Positions 10,279-21,509 of a stretch of 64,000 nucleotides of DNA are shown here, piece after piece. The stretch lies in the NCBI RefSeq assembly GCF_030272615.1, contig NC_081406.1:215691497-215755496 (forward strand), in the 5' to 3' direction. The notes below the pieces were generated by a model. The model was not told the origin of the DNA, did not search any database, and saw only the letters and a list, made by a program, of their open reading frames with translations. The stretch is from Cryptomeria japonica (Eukaryota > Streptophyta > Pinopsida > Cupressales > Cupressaceae). The stretch's first letter is position 1. Each line of letters begins with the position of its first letter. Position numbers and translations under genes: made by a program.

Positions 10279-11717
10279 TGGCATGATGAAGATCCACATA
10301 AGGGTGAGCATAAAAGAATGAAGGTCTCTACTGGTAAAGTACAAACCGGTCTAAAAGTTGGTTTCTTTTTTATAATGAAGAGGAAAAATGTTAAAAGTTG
10401 TCCAACATCACCGAAGGTGAAGATGTGCAACTGATACAAGATGCTCTACCGGTTAATAGAAGAAGAATACCCTACTGGCAAAGGGTTTTACTGATATGTG
10501 TCTACCAAACCAACTGTGTGTTGGTAGGTCATGTTTTTATTATTGTGATGCCATAGGGAGCTAAGGTGGCAAGTGTGTTGTGGTTGGTGAAGCTTCATCA
10601 ATAGGGTAGATGAAATAGATAATCGCCATTAATGAAGGAGCCACAAAACACGGGATTGCATCAGACTAATTGTGGCTAGAGGAAGAAGGAATAATAGAGA
10701 AGATCAGGGAGTAGTTGGCACCTAGATCGAAGCAATAAGATTAGATTGAAAGTATACCTTGAGAAGGAGACATCAGAGGCATTAATAGCGGTTTGACAAT
10801 TGTAGGTTGCAATAATGGATCGTGGTTTTTCCTTGTTTGGAAAAAGTTTTTTAGAAGGCACAAAAATGGCAGAGATGAATAGATAGACATCAAGAAAGAT
10901 CAGATCATGCAAGATCTAATAGGATTTGGTTTGCATCATATATGGTGAGGAAACCCTAACTGTCAAAATTTTAAATTGTATTTTGGTGGGAAATCACTTG
11001 ATAAGAGATGTAAGCTCCAAACTAAAAAGTTGTTGATGCTACGAAGATTAAGGAGAAAAGTGAAAGGAGAGTGAGCAAAGTGAAAATATTGAGAAGGTGT
11101 TCCAAGCGAGTTAAAGTGTGAGTGAGAAAACAAACTAGTGAAAGGATTCTACTAGTGGTATCATAGTCTAGTAGTTGAACCTAACCAGTAAGGTATTGTA
11201 GAGCAGGCAGCATCCTAGTGTAACATAGTGTGTTGTGAGACTGTGTGTAAAGGGAGAGAAAGATAACAGAGAGTTACTTGATTAAAGAGTTGTAGGATTC
11301 ATTTGCAGCAAAAAAGCCTTAATTGTATTCAAATAGTATTTCAATATACATTGCCAAGTTGAATCTTGGTGCAGGGGTTGGTGCTCCTTGGGTTAGTGCC
11401 CTAAAAGTGCAGGGGTTGATGCTCCTTGGGTTGGTGCCCAAAATCTTTGTAAATCTGTGTTTTTCCTATGAGGATGGATTGAAGCAGTAAACATCAGCAA
11501 CTTTTCTCACTGAGGTTTTCCCATATTGGGTTTTCCTCATAAATCTGGTGTTGTGAGTTACTTGTGTGTGCATGGTCACTTTGGCTTTCCTTCTTGCATT
11601 ACCAGTTTGACTATTTAAGTGTTTAAGTAAATAACTAATATTAGTCACATCACAAAAGGATAAACTTAGGAACCACTGATTCACCCCCCCCTCCTCAGTG
11701 GTATTATGTGTTCAACA
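10241..11717 (+). repeat. 3' LTR of element B
   Basis: Begins TGTTGGCATTTTGGCACTAA directly after the PPT and ends TTATGTGTTCAACA. Both termini match 2440-3771. It contains two copies of the 'caggggttggtgctccttggg' unit, a TGAGGTTTTCCCATATTGGG type U5 block, and TGATTCACCCCCCCCTCC near the end. The following base enters gypsy coding sequence. Confidence 0.9.
11371..11445 (+). repeat. two-copy LTR minisatellite
   Basis: Two units of about 35 bp (CAGGGGTTGGTGCTCCTTGG plus GTTAGTGCCCTAAA). One unit lies at about 3459 in the 5' LTR and three at 30174-30288 in another LTR. Confidence 0.85.
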
Positions 11718-12237
11718 CAGGTTCTACTGAGAATATTGTCTTAGTTGAAATGGTGGATAAACTCAAACTGAAAATACTACCTCATCTCACTCCTTATAAG
11801 GTATCATGGCTCAACTAGGGTCAACATGTCTTAGTTGATGAACAAGCATGGGTGGACTTTGAAATTGGTGAGTATAAAGATAGATTATTATGTGACATAT
11901 TGCCTATGGATGCTTGTCATTTGCTATTGGGTGGTCCATGGCAATATGATGTGAGAGCCATTCATGATGGAGAAAAGAAAAGCTATCTCATCACCAAGAA
12001 TGGAAAGAAGTATCAGATGGATCCATTGCCTGATCCAAAAGAGGAAAATAAAATAGGATCAAGTTTGATGCTGATGAGAGGTAAAGAGTTTCTCAAAGTA
12101 TTAAAGCAAGAAGGTCATCAAGGCCATTCTATAGTGTTAAAGCCTAAAGATGAAGCTAAGGCAAATCCAGTGAGTGAAGTGCCTCAAGAGGTACAAGGTC
12201 TACTAAAACAATATGAAGAACTTGTAGGAGATTAAAT
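11718..12237 (+). pseudogene. pol: chromovirus protease remainder and linker to RT
   Basis: The frame reads GSTENIVLVEMVDKLKL, the segment right after the gypsy protease D-S/T-G. A stop lies at about 11816, then an open frame of 127 codons from 11852 with LLCDILPMDACHLLLGGPWQYD, which is diagnostic for plant chromovirus protease ends (the LLGRPWQYD-like motif). The charged linker before RT stops at 12234. The catalytic Asp is not in the window because the LTR of B sits there. Confidence 0.85.
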
Positions 12238-13510
12238 GCCTGATTCTTTGCCTCCAATGAGAGATGTAAACCATCAAATAGACTTAATACTAGGGACAAA
12301 TCTGCCTATAAAATGACACCTGGTCAAAATGAAGAGATCACCAAACAAGTGCAAGAACTCTTAGACAAAGGGTTTACCAAGAAGAGTTTGAGTCCATGTG
12401 TTGTTCCTACTATGTTAGTGCCTAAAAAAGGAGGAAAATGGAGAATGTGCACTGACCCAAGAGCAATCAATTTCCCATGCCAAGAATTGAGGACCTATTG
12501 GACAATCTAGGAGGTTCAAGCTACTTCACAAAGGTGGACTTGAATTTTGGTTATCATTATATCAGAATCAGATCTGGAGATGAATGGAAGATAGCCTTTA
12601 GAACCAATGCAAGCCTATATGAGTGGTTGGTGATGCCATTTGGCCTCACCAATGCACCTAGTACCTTCTAAAGGCTCATGAATGAAGTCTTAGTTGGGTT
12701 TATTGGTAGATTTGTTATTGTTTATCTTGATGACATTTTGATCTTCACTGGGTCTAAGGAGGAACACCTTAAGCATGTGGAGATGGTCTTGAAGAATTTA
12801 AAGGAGGCTCAACTCAAAATCAACCTTGAAAAATGTGAGTTTTTGGAAACAGAGCTAGTATACCTTGGTTTTTTTATTTCTCAAGGATGTTTAAAGATGG
12901 ATCCAAGTAAGGTAGAAGCAATAATTAATTGTCTTATTCCTAGGGGCATAAGTGATGTTAGAAGCTTTCATGGAATGACATCTTTTTATAGGAAGTTTGT
13001 GAGAAACTTTAGCCATGTTTGTGCTCCTATACTCAACACCATTAAAGGAGGGATTAAGTTTCACTTTAAGTGGATAGAGGAAGCCAACAAGGGGTTTGAA
13101 ATGTTGAAAACTAAGATGGAAGAGATGCCAACCCTTAGATTTCTTGATTTCAATCAGTTGTTTACAGTAGAATGTGATGCTAGCCAAAGGGCAATAGGGG
13201 CAATTTTAAGCCAAGAGGGTCATCCTATAGCCTTCTTCTCAGAGAAGTTGAATGAAGCTAAGAAAAGGTAGACCACGTATGAGTTAGAGTTGTATGCAAT
13301 GGTACAAGCATTGAAGAAGTTGTGTCATTACTTGCTGCCCAAAGAATTTATAGTTTTCAATCACAACCATCCCCTTAGTTTCCTCAATGGGCAAGAGAAG
13401 TTGAACCAGAGATACCTAAAGTGGGTTGAATACCTATAATCTTATACCTTCATTATTAAGCATAAAAAGGGCACAAAAAACAAGGTAGTTGATGCACTAA
13501 GTAGGAGAGT
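12238..13510 (+). pseudogene. pol: chromovirus reverse transcriptase and RNase H
   Basis: RT motifs run across at least three frame interruptions: VQELLDKGF and [18 protein letters not shown] (12313-12510), [15 protein letters not shown] and [24 protein letters not shown] (12477-12671), then the intact catalytic box VYLDDILIF (Asp codons 12729-12734). A stop at 12669 replaces Gln of STFQRLMN. RNase H follows with FTVECDASQRAIGAILSQ and TTYELELYAMVQALK, broken by a stop at 13269. It ends at KHKKGTKNKVVDALSRR, typical of the gypsy RNase H tail. Confidence 0.9.
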
Positions 13511-14783
13511 CATAACTATGCAAGAGATACAATTTCAAAGTGTGAGTTTGACTGATTTAAAAGACCTCTACAAGGATGAGAAGGATTTTGCAGAGATATA
13601 TATTGTTTGTTCTAATTTTTCTAACACTTCACATGTCTCTTATTCAAAATATATGATAGAGGAGGGTTTTATGTTTAAAGGCCATCTTCTTTTCACACCT
13701 CGATGTTCTATGAGACAAAATATTATCCAAGAGAAGCATCAAGGAGGTCTAGGAGGTCATTTTGGCATAGATAAGACTTTGGAGAAGGTTGGTAGGTTTT
13801 ACTATTGGCCCAAGTTGCAATCAGAAGTGAGAAGGTTTGTCTAGAAATGTAAAATCTTCCAAAGAGAAAAATATTCATCAAGTAATGGAGGTCTATATCA
13901 ACCCTTTGTCATCCCTCAGAGGCCTTGGGAATGTTTGAGCATGGATTTTATGTTAGGCTTGCCAAGAACCCCAAGGGGATTTGATAGTGTGTATGTGGTG
14001 GTAGATAGGTTTCAAAAAATGGCACATTTCATCCCTTGCAAGAGCAGAAATGATGCCACCTATATTGCAGGCCTCTTCTTCAAGGAGGTAGTCCAAATTC
14101 GTGGTCTTCCAATCAGCATTGTTAGCGATAGAGATGTGAAGTTTTTAAGCCATTTTTGGAGGACACTTTGGAGAAAGTTAGGCACCAAGTTATCCTTTTC
14201 ATCTGCCTATCATCCTCAATCAGATGGTCAGACAGAGGTAGTCAATAGATCATTGGGTAACTTGCTAAGATGTCTTACAAAACAACATGGGCAGACTTGG
14301 GATTTAGCACTCGGTTAGGCAGAATATGCATACATTGACTTAGTGAACCAAAGCATAGGTAAAAGTCCCTTTGAGATAGTGTATTGATTTCATCCTAGGG
14401 GTATATTAGAGCTTACAGATCTTGGTTCTATGGAACCTAAGAGTGCACAAAGTGAGAAATTTTTAGAAGGTATTAAAGAAGTGCATGATAAGATAAGGCA
14501 GTCCTTACAACAAAAATCTGAGCAGTATAAGGTTCAAGATGATAAAACAAGGAGGAATGTGCAATTTAAAGTTGGAGACTTAGTGTTAGCATATCTTAGG
14601 AAGGAGAGACTTCCAAAAGGGAAGCCTACAAATCTCATGATGAAGAAGATTGGACCTCTCAAGGTGGTGCACAAATATGGACAAAATGCATATGAAGTTG
14701 AACTTCCTCCCACCTTGGGTATATCTCCTATCTTCAATGTATGTGATCTCTATCCATACAAGGGAGAGTCACCAACAAAATAG
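13511..14783 (+). pseudogene. pol: chromovirus integrase
   Basis: The H2C2 zinc-binding region has both histidines (EKHQGGLGGHFG, about 13735). Its cysteine half is damaged: a TAG precedes KCKIFQ and a Cys is replaced by Phe. The catalytic core shows D in LSMDFMLGLPRT (ORF from 13935), D in IVSDRDVKFLS and E in DGQTEVVNRS, so the D,D,E set is intact. Stops occur at 14316 and about 14385. The C-terminal domain (14430-14783) has FKVGDLVLAYLRKER and the GP(L/F) type tail KKIGPLKVVHKYGQNAYEVELP, normal for chromoviruses. Confidence 0.9.
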
Positions 14784-14850
14784 TTGGACATGTCATCATA
14801 GGTTAATGAAGATTGGGTGAGAGATTTGCCACCAAGCCAACCAGTCAAGT

Positions 14851-14985
14851 TGGAGAGTATCTTGGACACCAAGGTAGTAAAGAAGACAAGGAAAGGAGTC
14901 AAAGTATTATCTTGTCAAGTGGGAAGGGCCGCCTGATTCATAAGCTATGTGGATGTCAGAATTAAATATACTTCAGCATGGAGTA
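14851..14985 (+). pseudogene. chromodomain remnant of the chromovirus
   Basis: After LESILDTKVVKKTRKG the frame must shift near 14898. It then reads YYLVKWEGPPDS, a stop, and AMWMSEL. That matches the chromodomain core (YLVKW.G....TW). In chromoviruses this domain is thought to guide integration to marked chromatin. Here it is broken by a frameshift and one stop. Confidence 0.75.
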
Positions 14986-15049
14986 GAGATTGCAGACTTC
15001 TTAACTCAAGGGACTTTATTTCTTTGTCCCATGGGAGTATGGTGCAGGG

Positions 15050-16608
15050 TGCCTAACACTCCAAGCATGCAATTTTGTTTCTTTTAAGGTTTTTTGTGTT
15101 GTCTTTTATGATGTAATAATGGACCAACCATTTGGGACTTAGTAGAGCCATGGTTGAGTTGTCCAAGTTTTGGATTGTGTCATTTATGTCCAAGATGTTA
15201 TTACTCTTAGAAGTTGAAATGCTAAGGTAGATCACAAGATTAGTACTCCAGATGATTGTTATCATGTAATAGGGGTCTATTGTATTGTGTTTAGGTCTTC
15301 TAGGGTGTTTGAGGACCTTCAGGAGCCTTGAAATGCATTAGAGTGAAAAGTTGCATTTTTGGAAGATGGCATTGCAAAGTTGGTTGAACCAACTAAACCA
15401 TTAGCATATAAGCCAAAATATACTTCATTGTATAGGTTGGGATAATTGGGAATGCAAGAACAAGTTTTTGCGTTACAAGGAAATCTTGTTTTCTTCATTA
15501 TTTAACTATTTTTATTGAGTTTTCATTGCTTTGTATGGTCCATTACAAACTTGGTTGTAGAATATCATTGCAGGGCATGAGTATTCATTGAATTTACTTT
15601 CCAATAAGCTTGATTTGTAGGACTGATTGTATTTAGTTGCAAAGATATCTTCCATTCTTTGCAACTAGGTGTGCAACCATTGCAAGTAGGGTTTAAGAGA
15701 AAAAATGGTTCTAACCTAAGCATTCATTGATGGAACCTATTGAAATCAAGTGGAATGATAGGTTAGGGTTTTTACATAGGTTTACAATAGATTTTTTTTT
15801 TGCAGGTCTTTATGCAGGAGATACAATGAAGCCCTAGGCTCACCGCTGGGAGTTGGTGAGTTAGGATAGTAGAAGAAGTGTGTTTTAAGAGCACATATGG
15901 ATTGGTGGAATCACAATTAAGGCATGGTTGTAAATCTATATGTATTCTCTTGAAGAATCCTATTTTTTTTTGAGCAGGTGTTTTGACTGGTGAAGTGTTT
16001 TGAAACCATCTTTCCAAGTCATCCGGGTAGACCTAAACCCTTGAAATTAGTGCACTATTGGAAACCCTATGTGTACAGATAACCTAGATGCAATTTTCAA
16101 ATATTGTCTGTAACTCCAGAAAGGGTACTTGAATCTATAATTTATTTGTGTCCTTGTTTGGGGAATTTTCAAACTAAGTCTTGAAAACCAGTATAGAAGG
16201 GCTAAACCAATTAGGCCTATTTGAGCCCGGTAGAGACCAAGAAAGACTAGGAATCCACGACAATGGGTTTGGAGGTGATACAAACCTCAAAATAATTCAA
16301 AGACACTATGTAGATGTATTTTGAGTCCATTGAATGAGGTTGGAGTGTTGTGATCCTTGTAGGAGTTGTAGGAGTTGTTGGAGCCTAGGAGTGGTGTGTG
16401 GAGATTGAGTTGGCAACCTCAATAGGAGGAGTTGATTTTCTAAGACCAGTGGCTACACCTTGGAGGAAATCCAAAGTGGTTCAGACCTTGGAGGTCTCAA
16501 TAGAAAAACCCCTACTAAGTGCCATGGGATGGGCTTGAGTAGTTGAAGGGTTGAGTAAGACAAGTCAATCCAGAAGGTGAATTGTACCAAGCTCCAAGAC
16601 TCTCTGCA
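15050..16608 (+). repeat. probable 3' LTR of the chromovirus
   Basis: A purine-rich stretch (ATGGGAGTATGGTGCAGGG) precedes TGCCTAACACTCC at 15050. The likely end is CTCCAAGACTCTCTGCA at 16608, just before ORF-X related sequence. There is no second copy to compare, so the limits are inferred from TG...CA ends, a PPT-like stretch and neighbours. I see no coding potential inside. Confidence 0.5.
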
Positions 16609-16683
16609 TAATTTAGTTTTTAAAACTAAAAGACAATAACTAAACTAGAAAAGTGGCATAATCCACAAGAAATAGAGACAAGA

Positions 16684-19600
16684 TCAGACTCTTGCACATG
16701 ACATGGCTTCAACCTATTTGTCTTGCGATGTAGGGGTGCTTCGAATATTTCACCATTCTAGGTGGGTTGAGGAGAAGTACAGAATAAGCTGGTAATGTGG
16801 GAGGCCAATATGTAGGACTCACTGCTTCTATACCACTTTTTTTTTTCTTACCTGCATGACCTTATGCTTATACATTTCAAGATGATTGAAGCAGACAACC
16901 AACATTGATTCAATTCCTACAATTTTTGAGAAATCCTCAATTGTCAAGGACTTTGCTTCTTGAATTTGCACTCAGTCTTTGAAAAGTTTAATCATATCTG
17001 ATGAGTCCTCAAGCATCTTCTTATCCTCTTTTAGAAGTTGAAGATCTATGCATTACATGTCTTTCTGCATAGTATTAGTAAGTTCTTTTAATTCTTTTAT
17101 AACCTTGATGGATTCCTCATGTCGTTGCTCAGTATTTGAGTTTCTCCACTCAATATTTTCTTTGCAGATGAAGAGTACATTATCATCAAGGTTGTGTACT
17201 AGATTTTCAGCTAGGAAATTCATCACTCCATATCTCTAAGTATCCCTCATCGGCTTCAATATAGCCAGCCATTTACTCTTCTCTTTTTCCCAAGCAACTA
17301 TTTCTATTTCCAACTCTTTTACCTATAGGCTCTGTATTTTCAAACAACTTGACTAGATAAGAAGTATAGCTAGTACCCTACTGGACAATTGATTCAAGCC
17401 ATTCATAACCATTTGACTTCTTTGAACCTGGTCAAGTAACCTCTGGTTTATCGGCAATTTTAAATCAAATGACAAAGAAACTTGGGAAAGCGGTTGAGGA
17501 TTTGGATTTTGTATAGCATTGATATATTGAGCCATTTGCATTATGATCTGCTTCATCTCATTTTTGTCTTTTTCATCTTTCCAAGTTCTAGTAGGGATCC
17601 TTTTAGTTGAAGTCTCCAAATTTTTATCACCGAAAGCTCAAGAAGTTACCCCTAGATCAATCTTTTCAATTATTAAACCTTTCTCAATGGTATTCTCAAC
17701 CTCCTTATTTGCTGGTGATCTAGCTACTTCTACAATCCAATGTCCTATTTGCTCATCCACATCAATTATTTTTTTTATTTTAAGTCTCTTGGAATTTGAT
17801 GTTCTTCCCAAACACTTGCTAACCATGTCCTCCATTGGGATTGAAATAGGAATTACATTCCTCTTCTTAGTAAGCAAAGCACTCAGCCACTTAGGGAGCA
17901 GTAGGTGTTTCTCTTGGTGATGGTGATTGCTAGTTAATGGTGATGATGGCCATGGTGTTCCCCAGAATCCTCAGGTTGTTGGATTTACTTTCCTTTATCT
18001 GCAACATCTATGATGGGTTGATCCTACATATGAGTATCAATTTCTCCTTGAGTTTCTCCCTTAGAATCCAAGTCTACTATAAGTGAACTTGCAAGATTTT
18101 TCTAGCTGCTCTTCCTACTACATGATCTGGTAGCATGGGCAGAGGCAAAACTCAAAGACGAATCTCCTAAATTTGCAATTTTGGCTTTCTCTGTCCTTTA
18201 TTTCTCATCACCTACAATATCAATAGTAATGTCAGAAGAAGAAAGAGATGTTTGAGAAGTTGCACGAGTTCATCTAACTCTTTTATCTTTAGGTGTAGAT
18301 ATAGGCCTTTGTCTAAAATGATGATCTTTCAACCTTCTTTTTGTTCGTTTGATCACATTGAAGGTTCTAGCTTGAATGTTATCATCCCCTTTCCTATCCC
18401 AATAAATTTATGGGATAGGCTGCCCCTATATCCTTTCGTCATACTCAGGATCACCAAATTCCTCGCCTTCATCTACTTGTACATCAGAACCATTCATGGA
18501 TAAACCCATTGTCACAATTTTTTGAACCATGAATCTTGACCATAGCCTTCTAACTTCAAATTAATCACCATAGTTCTCCCAATAATCCTCCAACTAAGGT
18601 TCATGCTGAAAACCATTATCATTATTTAAATTCTCTATAGAAGACCCTCGACTGTAAAATTTATATCTTGCAACATATAATTACAAATTGAACTTCTTGA
18701 GTTCAATTTCAAGGTTTGAGGCATTTGAAATCAATGCACAACTATAGTGTCCAATTTCTACTCAAAAGACCAACACGGACTTCCCTTGACTTTTCTTATC
18801 AATATAAGCTAGTTGTCGACTGACTTTGATTAAAACATATCTATCCAAAACATACTTGGGTAACCTAAAAGGTTCACCCTAAAAACCGCCAACTCTAATT
18901 TATGTGAACTGAGAAAATTGGATAAAGAAGCAACCATAAATACTAATAAATTCCATTGCTTTTGTTGACAACCTCCTATTTGTGTTTCCCTAAAATTTGT
19001 AAACCAATCTTCCTGCAAAAATATCATTCCATCTCATGAATTTTTTTGCATATCTCTATTCTTGTAGGTGAGGGTGATATTCATATACCCTTATTCCATC
19101 AATCTAGGGTTTGTGATGCAAGCCATTCCAATCCCGGGTATAAGAAAGAATATAAAAATATATGATGACATATAGAAACCACTCATTCCCACAAATCTAT
19201 TTAGACTCTCATGTAATCTCTTTGCAACAACTTGTCCCCAATCCCAGTAGGCACTTCCGTTCAGCATGACTTGGATGTAGAAATATATCCAATCTTCCCA
19301 GTAAAAAGAATGGGCATTTTCTTTTAACCTATTCAATGGAACAACCATATCTTGTACCTCTATTATGAAGTACTCTCTGGTAAATGGCATTGGTAATCTG
19401 GAACCTCCCTTATGAATTTTCAATAAACAATTATGGGCAATCACACTTTTATAGGTGTTCTTTTTCTCATAAAAGAAGGAATATGAAGTGCTAATCATCC
19501 AATCTTCATATGGCTCCTTGTGAGGAATACCCATAGCTTCCATTATGGTCTCCCTATTTATTCTCAACAACACTTCACCATTAATGTTCCTGATACACCT

Positions 19601-19861
19601 GTGCTCCACATCATACTAGTTCATACCTTCCAAAACTAGCTCTAGGCATGGTGCAACGATGGGAAATGCAGTGGCCTCAACCAAACCACTCTTAGAATTT
19701 TTCTCCATAATAGAATTTTGAGTTGGGTTTTTAGCTCTCTCAAGAAAATCGGAGAGATCCCCTTGTGCTAGTGAAGTATCCTCCATCTCTGGAAGCAAGA
19801 TAACTAAACAAGAAGTGTGCCCCAATTTTGATAGATTTGACCTCATCATGGCCCCTCTCAT
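16684..19861 (-). pseudogene. ORF-X copy 1 (unrecognised retroelement protein)
   Basis: The ATG at 19859-19861 (MRGAMMRSNLSKLGH) aligns with the start of copy 2 at 24701. The frame runs about 1,060 codons to a position equivalent to the copy 2 stop. The N-terminal third is conserved between copies (SGLVEATAFPIVAPCLELV, RCIRNINGEVLLRI, ETIMEAMGIPHKE, then an aromatic-rich segment with WEDWIYFYIQVMLNG). The middle is charged, with KCLGRTSNSKRLKIKKII. The C-terminus is Lys/Glu-rich and likely coiled coil. Stops at about 19612 and 19088 and a later frameshift (17877 onward in another frame) break it. I recognise no domain. In element H this frame lies between integrase and the 3' LTR, where gypsy elements can carry an extra (env-position) frame. 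No transmembrane or signal segment is obvious, so I do not call it env. Confidence 0.65.
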
Positions 19862-20737
19862 ATTTATCAGACAATTTTAGGAACTAAATGAACTCTTCTA
19901 CACAACAAAGGAAATGAACAACAACTAGCTTCTAGGATCAAGTAAATACAGCAGAAGAGAGAACAATTGAAACTAACCCGGTCTCAACAGCAAATTCTTG
20001 AAAATATTTTGAATGCAGATACAATACCTCCAACTTTCCTTGCTTTCACAACTACTAAGAATATTATAGAAATAAATGCTAGCTTTTGTAATAAAAATGG
20101 ATAAAATCACACTCAAATCTTACCTAGTTGTACTAATTAAGTAAGATCATGTGAGCTGACGCTTGATTTGATGTATAATCGACATGCATTTAATTTTGGG
20201 TCATTCCATCATTGAACTCACGAATTATCATGATTACTTATCATAATTTAAAAACTAACATTTTGAAATACCCAGAATATTCTCTTATCCCGCCACCACA
20301 TTCACTTCATGATGCATGTATCAATTCTACATGGAACTTTAGACTTTAAGAATTTAAACTTTGAACCTTGAACCAAGAAGCAAATGGTTCAAAGCTTCAA
20401 GTTCAATATTGAGAAATAACACAGAGCAACACATAACATAGAACAATGAATGAGAAAAGACATAACCAATGCATGATCAACTTTGAATCTTGAACCTTGA
20501 ACAAAAAAGGTTCAAAGGTTCAAGTTCAATACAAATTGCAAAAAAGCACTTACTTTTACCATAAAACAAAGTTGCGAAGAAAATTCTTTAAAAGTGCACT
20601 TTGAACTTTGAACTTTGAACTTATAAAAGGTTCAATGACTTGGGTTCAAAGAGAAGAAATACATGACCGAAAGGAAAATAAACATAAAAAAGGCAACCTT
20701 TGAATTTGAAATTTTTAATGAAAACAGGGAGGACTAA
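19862..20737 (-). other. spacer upstream of ORF-X copy 1 with GAACCTTGAAC hairpins
   Basis: There is no coding signal. The segment is homologous to 24702-25610 upstream of copy 2. It contains clustered TTGAACCTTGAACC runs followed by their near-complement GGTTCAAAGCTTCAAG (about 20361-20405, 20488-20522, 20600-20650), able to form hairpins. Homology to copy 2 is lost at about 20738. Confidence 0.6.
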
Positions 20738-20789
20738 CAATGACATATTGATTATTGAAGTTTGTGTTGATGATATCATTTTTGGAGGT
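20738..20789 (+). pseudogene. 52-bp fragment of a copia reverse transcriptase
   Basis: Read on the plus strand: LIIEVCVDDIIFGG, the copia YVDD box region (YVDDIIFGG, with C for Y). It lies between the ORF-X copy 1 spacer and the terminal base of a minus-strand gypsy LTR. It may be a remnant of the copia element into which H inserted, the rest having been deleted. Confidence 0.6.
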
Positions 20790-21452
20790 TGTTAGTTAAT
20801 AGATTTGTCTTTTACACATTTTAATTATTTAACTTCTACATGCCCATAAACAAAAGACCAAATACACCAATAGTTGGATAACTACTTAAACAGTTAACCT
20901 CAGTATACAGGTACAACTCCCCAAGAATAATTTTCAATAAGCTTAGGTTACAAAAATTTCTATGCACACTTTTTACCAAAAAGAATTAAAGGTATTTAAG
21001 TGTTCATATGTCAACACAAAATGAACACCGCAAATTTTTTTAAGCACAAATTTCTTTTAAAAGCTCACAGACTTTCATTCCTTTAATCAGCAAGACAAAC
21101 ATTTCAAAAGTTTTTCTTTTGCACACTCATATACACTGTACCGGAAAGATGACAAATTCCACAATTGAATCAACTCTTCATAGAGATTCACACTTCAATT
21201 CATAAATACATAGATTTGTAAGATGAAAAATGTTGCAATTTCATTCACGGATCAAATTGTCTTTCTTCTAGAATACATAGCACTACAAAAATATAAAGCT
21301 TATGTTCTATCTTAACCCAAAAATTCTCGGACCTTTTTCAAGGCTTATAACCAAGTATATATAGCCACCAAGTTATGATAGTTTGTTACAATTAAAACTA
21401 GAGTAACATGATTAACTCTCCCCAAGAGTCAAAGAAGTCTATCCCTATAACA
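20790..21452 (-). repeat. 3' LTR of element H
   Basis: On the minus strand it starts TGTTATAGGGATAGACTTC (21452) and ends CTATTAACTAACA (20790). It aligns along its whole length with 41636-42299. It contains a TATATATA-rich stretch on the minus strand near 21358, a possible promoter TATA. No clear PPT is visible upstream. Confidence 0.8.
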
Positions 21453-21509
21453 AAAAAAGTGACTACTAAACAAGAAAAGCAACATAATCCACGAGAAACA
21501 ACTATGCAA

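Larger units (their letters stand above)
2440..11717 (+). mobile_element. Ty1/copia element B, two LTRs, full domain set, decayed
   Basis: Order: 5' LTR 2440-3771, tRNA-iMet-type PBS, gag (UBN2-type N-terminus, zinc knuckle, acidic coiled coil, more knuckles), protease, integrase, RT, RNase H, a polypurine cluster, then 3' LTR 10241-11717. The coiled-coil gag and repeated AAAGGGGGA tracts before the 3' LTR recall plant Sirevirus-like copia elements; that lineage call is inference. Many stops and frameshifts, plus a solo LTR in gag, make it non-coding. The 5-bp flanks do not match (atcat before, caggt after), and the flanking elements differ too (copia A on the left, chromovirus on the right). 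A simple insertion is therefore not supported. Confidence 0.9.
11718..16608 (+). mobile_element. Ty3/gypsy chromovirus, 5' truncated, decayed
   Basis: The element starts inside the protease active-site region (GSTENI, the DTGST context being cut at the LTR end). It continues through RT, RNase H, zinc-binding H2C2, integrase and a chromodomain to a probable 3' LTR (15050-16608). PR-RT-RH-INT order and the chromodomain define a plant chromovirus. Gag, PBS and 5' LTR are absent. At 16608 it abuts the ORF-X copy 1 region. Confidence 0.85.

Noticed and set aside
15050-16600. Possible host gene or ncRNA in the 1.5 kb after the chromovirus
   Set aside because: No frame, splice pattern or RNA signature; better explained as the element's LTR.
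17048-18503. Plus-strand frames of 63-125 codons opposite ORF-X, rich in Phe, Ser and Leu
   Set aside because: They are antisense shadows of the charged ORF-X frame; the minus strand is conserved between copies as protein and these are not.
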